A stretch of DNA of 64,000 bases, from contig CP033784.1 in the NCBI GenBank assembly GCA_003955985.1, positions 1 to 64,000 of the forward strand, in the 5' to 3' direction. The first letter of the stretch is position 1, and each line of letters starts with the position of its first letter. The translations under genes and the position numbers were made by a program. Of this stretch, positions 58,204 to 64,000 are shown one piece after another. A model generated the notes under the pieces. That model was given only the letters and a program-made list of their open reading frames with translations. It made no database searches and had not been told where the DNA came from. This DNA comes from Corynebacterium jeikeium. Lineage in GTDB: Bacteria; Actinomycetota; Actinomycetes; Mycobacteriales; Mycobacteriaceae.

Positions 58204-59700
58204 TGACTGCGTTTATGACAAAAATGGCGTGGTAGGTTCAGGCGGTGAATGCATCACCACTTTCGACCAGGAGAAGTAGTGAAGCAAACCCGCCGAACGA
58301 AATACAGTGCCATCAAACCGATTGCGCTTCAACACATCGCCAACGGGGCATCAGCAAGCGCAGTTGGACGTGAGTTAGGGATACCCTCACCAACAGTCAG
58401 GCGGTGGGCGCGACAAGCCGGAATTGAGATCCAGCACCAATCGCACTGCCCGAAGGTCTCGATGATGCATAAGCATCGCGTGATCTACGAGATGCTTATG
58501 GCCGGCTCATATAGTGTTGCCGAGATTGCCGCGCAGGCTGGGGTGTGCACAACCACGGTGTACAACCGGCGGGCTAGTTTAACCACTATGAATACCCGCA
58601 GTCGGATAACACCTGGTGATGTATCTCGTGTTGGCGCTGGTCGGCGGCTAGGGCTGGCGGAACGCTTACTTATTGCCGATTGCCTGCGGGCAGGTCATTC
58701 GCACCGGCGTATCGCCCAGATGGTCTGTCGTAGTCAATCCACTATCAGTCGTGAAATCGCACGCAACAGCGTCGATGGTATCTACGATGCCTATCACGCT
58801 GATCAGGCCAGCCGCGGGCGTCTTGCTCGTCCAAAGCCGCGCAAACTCGATGACAATCGATTTTTGCGCGCCCAGGTTGTCAATCTGCTCAACCGTGGCG
58901 CCTCGCCGCGTCAGGCCAGTGGCAGGTTGGCTGCACTGTGGGGTGATAATACGTCCATGACTATTAGCCACGAGTCGATTTACCAGGCCCTTTACGTACA
59001 AGGGGCAGGCAGCTTGCGCAAAGAACTTGTGTTTGAAAAGTCCTGCCGGACTACCCGGCCAGGGCGTAAACCCCGCTCGCTTCTCGCGGGGGTGCCCAAG
59101 CCACGTGGAAAACGCTGGACTCATGATGCCAATATTTCACTTCGCCCAGCCGAAGCCAATGATCGTGCGGTACCCGGTCATTGGGAAGGCGATTTGATTA
59201 TTGGCGCAGATGGCACCAGTGCTTTAGCGACGTTGGTGGAGCGCCGCAGCAGGTTTGTGCTGCTCGGCAGACTCGGCACTGACCATACTGCCGCCAGTGT
59301 CAATGAGGTGATGGTACGGATGATTCGTCGGCTCAAAGAGTCGATGGACACCACGATTTCGACGTTGACCTGGGATCAGGGAGTGGAGTTTGCCAAACAC
59401 ACGGAGTTTTCTGTCGCGGAGAATATCCAGGTGTTTTTCGCCGATCCGCATTCGCCGTGGCAGCGAGGTAGCAATGAGCGGATGAATCGGGATATCCGGT
59501 TTTATTTCCCCAAAGGCACCAACTTTACCGATGTCACCGACCAAGAGGTCGCCGAGGCGGAAGCATTGCTGAATAACCGGCCGCGGGTAGTGCTCGACGG
59601 GTTAACTCCCCGGGAGGTAATCTCTGGTGTTATCCATGATGCAATGACCGCCTGACCCTACCGCGTGAAAAATGGCTTGAAACTGTCATAAACTTGCACA
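58204..59700 (+). mobile_element. IS30-family insertion sequence, copy 2
   Basis: The ends contain GTTTATGACA (58211-58220) and its inverse TGTCATAAAC; outer bases begin TG at 58204 and end CA at 59700. The inner 1.43 kb is nearly identical to copy 1 but the last 27-36 bp at both ends are clearly different. It lies 46 bp after the tRNA terminator and breaks no gene. No certain target duplication. Confidence 0.83.
58249..59655 (+). CDS. IS30-family transposase, copy 2
   Basis: 468 aa as the longest frame; GTG 58279 behind AGGAG is the likely start. It is intact, with the DDE residues as in copy 1. The differences to copy 1 are E42, G44, E60, V70, H74 and M158; the catalytic half is identical. 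All changed residues lie in the N-terminal DNA-recognition part. Confidence 0.93.
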   Translation: MHHHFRPGEVVKQTRRTKYSAIKPIALQHIANGASASAVGRELGIPSPTVRRWARQAGIEIQHQSHCPKVSMMHKHRVIYEMLMAGSYSVAEIAAQAGVCTTTVYNRRASLTTMNTRSRITPGDVSRVGAGRRLGLAERLLIADCLRAGHSHRRIAQMVCRSQSTISREIARNSVDGIYDAYHADQASRGRLARPKPRKLDDNRFLRAQVVNLLNRGASPRQASGRLAALWGDNTSMTISHESIYQALYVQGAGSLRKELVFEKSCRTTRPGRKPRSLLAGVPKPRGKRWTHDANISLRPAEANDRAVPGHWEGDLIIGADGTSALATLVERRSRFVLLGRLGTDHTAASVNEVMVRMIRRLKESMDTTISTLTWDQGVEFAKHTEFSVAENIQVFFADPHSPWQRGSNERMNRDIRFYFPKGTNFTDVTDQEVAEAEALLNNRPRVVLDGLTPREVISGVIHDAMTA

Positions 59701-59757
59701 GTTTCACATTTGCAGCCCGTCTTTCTGAAGTTGTCAGGTTTGCTGCTTAACCAAAAA

Positions 59758-59800
59758 CGCCCGACCGCCTGCGCATCAACTGCACAGAACAATCGGGCGT
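59758..59800 (-). terminator. Terminator-like inverted repeat left of the IS481-type unit
   Basis: ACGCCCGA (59758-59765) and TCGGGCGT (59793-59800) with a 27-nt loop and TTTTTGG on the minus strand. It probably once served a minus-strand gene that is now interrupted or displaced. Confidence 0.45.
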
Positions 59801-59948
59801 GAAAAGGCTTTTGGCTATCTAGCTGTACTGACCGGGGACGTTAGTTGACTTGCGTGGCATCGCCCGGGCTCTGTATCCTCGGCCGCATGTACTCAGGCAT
59901 CGCCTCGATGAAGCTGCGTTCCGTCCGCTGACGGCGGCGGGACCCCTT

Positions 59949-60107
59949 ATGACCTCTCGTCTGCCGTCCTGGCCATCTGCCGGGCGGCCGCTTCGTGGTG
60001 CCCGGCTCCATGACGAGCTGAAAGTACGCAATGCCAACCACAGAACCTTTACGATCATGTGCCTGGATCGGGACATCCCAAGGGCCCGCTGCACACATCC
60101 GCGCTGA
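59949..60107 (+). promoter_or_regulatory. Attenuator-like leader of the ABC-F gene (upstream reading frame and hairpin)
   Basis: A 52-codon frame from ATG 59949 (MTSRLPSWPSAG) overlaps the ABC-F start in another frame. Inside it GCCGGGC (59979-59985) and GCCCGGC (60000-60006) form a perfect 7-bp GC stem, 25 nt before the ABC-F ATG. Such leaders control many drug-inducible ABC-F and erm genes; here this is inference. Confidence 0.35.
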
Positions 60108-61683
60108 ATCACTCCACCTGACACTCGGCGACAGGCCGCTGCTGAGTGGGACTGACGTCACCGTCTCCACCGGGTCGCGACTGGCGATCGTCGGCGACAA
60201 CGGCCGGGGCAAGACCACCTTGCTCCATATACTGGCGGGGATCTTGAAACCCGACTCGGGAGTGGTGACCCGGGTGGGTTCCCTCGTCCTGGTCAAGCAG
60301 GACATGGCCACCGAGGGCGATCGCACGGTCGGTGACCTCATTGCCGAGGCGACCGCCCCATCCAGGGCCGCTCTGCAGGCCCTCGACGTGGCTACCGCGG
60401 CGCTGGCCGCGGGCGATGACGCGGCCGACGCTTATTCCGCCGCACTCGAGGCGGCCACGCGGCTGGACGCCTGGGATGCAGACCGCCGTGTTGACATCGC
60501 CCTGGCGGGCCTGAACGCCTGTAGCGACCGCGATCGGGTCCTGTCGACCTTGTCGGTCGGCCAGCGGTACCGGGTACGGCTGGCGGTCGCCCTCGGATCG
60601 ACCCCTGACCTGTTGCTGCTGGACGAGCCCACCAACCACCTGGACGCTGCAGGGCTGTCCTTCCTGACTGAGCGCCTGCGGGACCACCCCGGTGGCCTGG
60701 CCTTAGTCAGCCACGACCGCGCCCTGCTGCGCGACGTGGCGACCAGCTTCCTGGACCTCGACCCGACCCGCGATGGCCTTCCGCGCACCTACGCGGGCGG
60801 TTACGAGGGCTGGATCGAAGGGCGGCAACGAGAACGGGCCGCCTGGGAGCAAGACCATGCCGCCCAGGTCGCCCGGCATCAGGAACTGACCCGCGCCGCC
60901 GCCGACGCACGCTCCCGCCTGTCCCAGGGTGGATGGAGACCTGAAAAGGGCACAGGCAAGCACCAACGTGCCACACGCGCTGCTGGAGTGGTCCAAGCCT
61001 TCAACCGACGTATCGAAGACCTGAAAAGTCATGAAATCGGCGTCCCGGCGCCGCCACTGCGTCTTGCGTGGCCCGCCTCGGCAACCCGTGCCGGACAGAG
61101 CATCATGAACGCCACCCAGGTTACTGTGAAGGGCCGATTGGACGCTCCGGTTTCGGTCGACGTGAACGGCGGTGACCGGTTGGTGGTCACCGGACCGAAC
61201 GGCGCGGGAAAATCCACCCTGTTGGCACTTCTCGCAGGGCGGCTGGCCCCCACCACGGGACATGTGCGAGTTAATCCGAGAGCGCGCATCGCTCTGCTGT
61301 CCCAAGAGGTCCCCGACTGGGACCGCTCCAGCCCCGCACACGAGGTCTATGAGGCCTACCTGGCGAAGCTAGGCCGTCGAGCTCAGGCGCCGTCCCTCGG
61401 CTCGCTCGGGCTGCTCGAAGCCTCCGCAACCGGCACGCCGGTGGGGCGCTTGTCGCAAGGACAGCAACGCCGTCTCCACCTGGCCATGTGTCTGGCCCAG
61501 GATCCAGACCTGCTGCTCCTGGACGAGCCCACCAACCATCTGTCATCGAGCCTCGTCGACGACATCACCACCGAGCTGCTGCAGACCTCCTGCGCGGTGA
61601 TCGTTGCCACGCATGACCGTCAGATGCTCCACGACCTGGCCGACTGGCCCCACCTGAACCTTGACCTGAAGGACATGCCATGA
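60031..61683 (+). CDS. ABC-F family ATPase, probable antibiotic ribosome-protection protein
   Basis: 550 aa from ATG 60031. Two ABC domains without membrane segments: Walker [10 protein letters not shown] (about 55) and GPNGAGKST (about 390); signatures [12 protein letters not shown] and [12 protein letters not shown]; Walker [13 protein letters not shown] and [13 protein letters not shown] linker of about 80 residues rich in Arg/Glu ([20 protein letters not shown]) separates them. ABC-F factors enter the ribosomal E site; the ARE branch displaces macrolides, lincosamides, streptogramins or pleuromutilins. It lies in a mobile unit and overlaps an MFS gene, which recalls mef/msr pairs. The drug spectrum is not predictable. 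Confidence 0.85.
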   Translation: MPTTEPLRSCAWIGTSQGPAAHIRAESLHLTLGDRPLLSGTDVTVSTGSRLAIVGDNGRGKTTLLHILAGILKPDSGVVTRVGSLVLVKQDMATEGDRTVGDLIAEATAPSRAALQALDVATAALAAGDDAADAYSAALEAATRLDAWDADRRVDIALAGLNACSDRDRVLSTLSVGQRYRVRLAVALGSTPDLLLLDEPTNHLDAAGLSFLTERLRDHPGGLALVSHDRALLRDVATSFLDLDPTRDGLPRTYAGGYEGWIEGRQRERAAWEQDHAAQVARHQELTRAAADARSRLSQGGWRPEKGTGKHQRATRAAGVVQAFNRRIEDLKSHEIGVPAPPLRLAWPASATRAGQSIMNATQVTVKGRLDAPVSVDVNGGDRLVVTGPNGAGKSTLLALLAGRLAPTTGHVRVNPRARIALLSQEVPDWDRSSPAHEVYEAYLAKLGRRAQAPSLGSLGLLEASATGTPVGRLSQGQQRRLHLAMCLAQDPDLLLLDEPTNHLSSSLVDDITTELLQTSCAVIVATHDRQMLHDLADWPHLNLDLKDMP

Positions 61684-62924
61684 ACCCGCTTCACCCCTTG
61701 ACCATCCCCACGTACCGTCAGCTGTTCGCAGCGATGGTGCTGACCATCTTCGCCCAGGGTGCCTGGGCCCTCTACCTTGCCATGCAGACCCTCGACCTGG
61801 GCGCCACGCCAGCCGCCCTGTCGGGTGTCGTAGTCTGGAGCGGCATTGGCCTGCTTGCAGGATCCCTCCCAGCTGGCGTAATCGCAGACCGGTTCCCCAA
61901 TAAGTCCGTCATCGTGAGCGTGCTCACCCTGAACCTCACCATCGCGACCGCGACGTCCACGGCAGCAATCCTCGACATTGTCACCTTCTGGATGCTCGCG
62001 GTCTCCGCGTTCATCATTGGCACTTCAACCGCATTCTTCTTCCCCGCCTACACGGCGCTGGTGCCAGTCCTGGTGGACGGCGACGACTTAATGGCCGTCA
62101 ACGGCCTCGAAGGCGCCGCCCGCCCGTTGGTCGGACAGGCAATTGCGCCCGCCGCCGTCGGAGCGGTCATCGGTGCCAGCATGCCCGCCGCGGGCGGGTA
62201 CCTCATCGCCGGCGCGCTCGGACTCGCCCTGATCGCCGCCCTGCGGCTTCCTGCCCCTTGCTCAGCCGAGACCGACGCCGAAGCTCCGGCCACCTCTGCG
62301 CTGCGGGACCTGCTCGACGGGTTCGGCTACGTCGCCCGCACGCGCTGGGTTCGCTCCAGCGTGCTGTTGGCGGCCGCCATGGGCCTGGCCGTGACCGGTC
62401 CGCTGGAAGTTCTCCTGCCCGCGGTCATACGCTCGACCCATGACAACGGTCCGGCTGTGTACGGAGTCGTCCTCGGAGTTCTGGGCGTCGGCGGCCTGGT
62501 GGGTTCCCTCGTCGCCGGCTCATGGCCCACCCCCTCACACTTCCTGCCCGTAATGGTCGGCGCATGGGTACTCGGCTGCCTTCCACTGGCCATCCCCGCA
62601 CTCACCAACAATCCGTGGATCATCAGCGCCGGACTGGCGGTCTACGGTGCGTCGATCGGAGTCGGGATGGTCATCTGGGGCACGGTCCTGCAGGAACACG
62701 TACCGCTGGAGATGCTCGGCCGAGTCGCCAGCCTCGACTTCTTCATCTCCATCGCCTTCATGCCACTGTCCATCGCACTCACCGGACTCCTCAGCCGACA
62801 CATCGCCGCTGCCAGCTTGTTCATCGCCGCCGGACTCGTGCCGCTCGCCACGACGATCCTCCTTGCAGTCCTGGGGCAACTCCGAACGCCGCGGACGACG
62901 CCCGTCGCAGCAGGTGAGGAGTGA
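61680..62924 (+). CDS. MFS efflux transporter, Mef-like
   Basis: 414 aa, overlapping the ABC-F stop by 4 nt (ATGA). Twelve membrane helices. The MFS_3 pattern is visible: [25 protein letters not shown], the motif-A-like [16 protein letters not shown] between helices 2 and 3, and [39 protein letters not shown]. The branch includes Mef macrolide pumps and EntS-like exporters. The C-terminal end overlaps the transposase start, so the last residues may come from the junction. Confidence 0.85.
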   Translation: MNPLHPLTIPTYRQLFAAMVLTIFAQGAWALYLAMQTLDLGATPAALSGVVVWSGIGLLAGSLPAGVIADRFPNKSVIVSVLTLNLTIATATSTAAILDIVTFWMLAVSAFIIGTSTAFFFPAYTALVPVLVDGDDLMAVNGLEGAARPLVGQAIAPAAVGAVIGASMPAAGGYLIAGALGLALIAALRLPAPCSAETDAEAPATSALRDLLDGFGYVARTRWVRSSVLLAAAMGLAVTGPLEVLLPAVIRSTHDNGPAVYGVVLGVLGVGGLVGSLVAGSWPTPSHFLPVMVGAWVLGCLPLAIPALTNNPWIISAGLAVYGASIGVGMVIWGTVLQEHVPLEMLGRVASLDFFISIAFMPLSIALTGLLSRHIAAASLFIAAGLVPLATTILLAVLGQLRTPRTTPVAAGEE

Positions 62925-63907
62925 TGCACGCCAACGCCACCCTGACACCTCGCCACCGGCTCAAGGTGGCCCAGCTCGTCGTCGACGACGGTTGGCCCAT
63001 CAGCGAAGTCGCCGCCCGCTTCCAGGTCTCCTGGCCGACCGTGAAGAGGTGGGTCGACCGCTATCGCGCCGGCGAGTCGATGCAGGATCGCTCGTCCCGG
63101 CCGAAGACCTCACCGAACAAGACGGACAAGGCGACGACGAAGCGGTGCGTCAGCCTGCGGATACGGCTGCGTGAGGGCCCCGTGCAGCTCGCCGCCCGAC
63201 TCGGCATCGCGCCCTCGACCGTCCACCGCATCTTGGCCGGTGCCCGACTGAACCGGCTCTCCTACATGGACCGCGAGACTGGCGAACCGATCCGCCGGTA
63301 CGAACACCCCCACCCCGGCTCCCTGGTCCACGTGGACGTGAAGAAGCTCGGGAACATCCCCGACGGCGGCGGCTGGCGCTACGTCGGCCGCCGCCAGGGC
63401 GACCACAACCGAACGGCGACACCGGGTAAGCCGAAGAGCAAGTGGCACAACCCCAGGCTCGGGTACGCGTTCGTGCACACCGTCATTGACGACCACTCCC
63501 GCGTCGCGTACACCGAGGTCCACGACGACGAGACCGCCGTCACCGCGGTCGGGGTCCTGCATCGGGCTGTGGCGTGGTTTGCCGATCGCGGCGTCGCCGT
63601 GGAGCGGGTGCTGTCCGACAACGGTGGCGCCTATCGCTCGCACCTGTGGCGGGACACCTGCGAGGCCCTCTCGATCACCCCGAAGCGGACGCGTCCGTAC
63701 CGGCCGCAGACCAACGGCAAGGTAGAGCGCTTCCACCGGACCATGGCCGACGGGTGGGCCTACGCCCGCTGCTACACCAGCGAGCAAGAACGACGCGACG
63801 CCCTGCCGGATTGGCTGCACCAGTACAACCAGCACCGCCCGCACACGGCCTGCGACAACCAGCCGCCGTTCTCACGATTGATCAACGTCCCCGAGCAGTA
63901 CATCTAG
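62924..63907 (+). CDS. IS481-family transposase
   Basis: 327 aa from ATG 62924, overlapping the MFS stop. N-terminal helix-turn-helix LTPRHRLKVAQLVVDDGWPISEVAARFQVSWPTVKRWVDRYR, a second HTH (LAARLGIAPSTVHRIL), and the rve-type core with D in SLVHVDVKKLG, D in VLSDNGGAYRS and E in TNGKVERFHRT. It appears intact. A left terminal repeat directly upstream of it is not seen; the matching repeat lies 3.1 kb away at 59819. Confidence 0.92.
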   Translation: MHANATLTPRHRLKVAQLVVDDGWPISEVAARFQVSWPTVKRWVDRYRAGESMQDRSSRPKTSPNKTDKATTKRCVSLRIRLREGPVQLAARLGIAPSTVHRILAGARLNRLSYMDRETGEPIRRYEHPHPGSLVHVDVKKLGNIPDGGGWRYVGRRQGDHNRTATPGKPKSKWHNPRLGYAFVHTVIDDHSRVAYTEVHDDETAVTAVGVLHRAVAWFADRGVAVERVLSDNGGAYRSHLWRDTCEALSITPKRTRPYRPQTNGKVERFHRTMADGWAYARCYTSEQERRDALPDWLHQYNQHRPHTACDNQPPFSRLINVPEQYI

Positions 63908-63915
63908 CCGCCTAT

Positions 63916-64000
63916 TTACTTCTTGCGAGCCTGACCCGGCTTCGGAGCCGGCTTGGACGGCTTGGAAGAGATCTTCTTAGCGTCGTCAGCGTTCTTCTTC
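63916..64000 (-). CDS. 3' end of a gene for a Lys/Pro-rich protein, partial
   Basis: Only the last 27 codons are in the window: KKNADDAKKISSKPSKPAPKPGQARKK then TAA at 63918-63916. It is a basic low-complexity tail. The codon pattern fits the host chromosome. It lies 8 bp from the end of the IS481 unit, so it marks the chromosomal flank. The gene cannot be identified. Confidence 0.6.
   Translation of the reverse strand, partial: KKNADDAKKISSKPSKPAPKPGQARKK

Larger units (their letters stand above)
59819..63907 (+). mobile_element. IS481-type transposable unit carrying ABC-F and MFS genes
   Basis: The first 24 bases (59819-59842) and the inverse of the last 24 (63884-63907) agree at 21 positions; shared blocks are CTAG, TGTACTG and CGGGGACGTT. 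The right end includes the stop of an intact IS481-family transposase. The GC content inside is clearly higher than in the flanking chromosome. Passenger genes ABC-F and MFS lie between the left end and the transposase. It may be one passenger-carrying element or a composite whose left IS481 copy has been lost. Confidence 0.65.

Noticed and set aside
59819..60124. Short minus-strand frame ending in NVPGQYS at the left end of the IS481 unit
   Set aside because: Only the last few codons resemble an IS481 transposase C-terminus, because the terminal repeat itself encodes them; the rest has no similarity. Treated as the element tip, not a gene.

Overview
The window is the replication-origin region of a Corynebacterium chromosome. 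The rpmH-dnaA-dnaN-recF-gyrB-gyrA core has DnaA boxes on both sides of dnaA. The parB-parA-rsmG-yidC-yidD-rnpA arm carries parS sites. The actinobacterial chain pcnA / mutT4-like / DUF6049 / murJ-pseudokinase / sigM / trxB / trxC / cwlM is present, as are an ino1 gene of mycobacterial type and a malR-uspA-like pair. The proteins resemble Corynebacterium homologues most closely. The species cannot be fixed from the sequence alone. Acquired and mutational resistance features suggest an opportunistic, drug-exposed skin or clinical lineage (striatum/amycolatum/xerosis/jeikeium type).

Layout. 1-1818: a partial FAH-family enzyme and a membrane acyltransferase. 1961-5817 (minus): dnaB, rplI, ssb and rpsF, with a DnaA-box cluster in front of dnaB. 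6129-9181 (minus): a small membrane protein, a bifunctional class A penicillin-binding protein and a DUF5318 protein. 9454-13103 (plus): ino1, a MarR regulator, a universal stress protein and a membrane protein. 13171-14666: an IS30-family element. 14693-25774: leuS, an SdpI-like protein with a cysteine-rich tail, a BASS transporter, two surface or unknown proteins, the azlCD (brnFE-like) exporter, yqgE, pcnA and a Nudix hydrolase. 25781-36177: envelope and redox genes from DUF6049 to cwlM. 36204-42724 (minus): a Rv3916c-like gene, parB, parA, rsmG, yidC, yidD, rnpA and rpmH. 42725-49026: oriC, dnaA, dnaN, recF and a DUF721 gene. 49027-58116: gyrB, an alpha/beta hydrolase, a Tat-exported phospholipase C, an RHH/Doc-like toxin-antitoxin pair, gyrA, a DUF3566 gene, tRNA-Ile and tRNA-Ala. 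58204-59700: a second IS30-family copy. 59819-63907: a high-GC resistance-type unit (ABC-F plus MFS plus IS481 transposase) with matching inverted ends. 63916-64000: the 3' end of another gene.

How the parts work together. The core loads the replisome (DnaA, DnaB, DnaN, SSB, the DciA-like DUF721 protein), manages supercoiling (GyrA/B), segregates origins (ParA/B/parS) and inserts membrane proteins (YidC/YidD). Around it sit envelope synthesis and its control (PBP1, MurJ, CwlM) and thiol-redox defence (SigM, TrxB, TrxC). GyrA carries Ile and Gly at the two main quinolone-resistance positions. The most noteworthy observations are the IS481-type unit carrying an ABC-F/MFS pair behind an attenuator-like leader, a parS-like palindrome lying exactly on the degenerate Fic motif of a Doc-like toxin, two nearly identical IS30 transposases whose termini and N-terminal residues differ together, and a DnaA-box cluster in front of dnaB.
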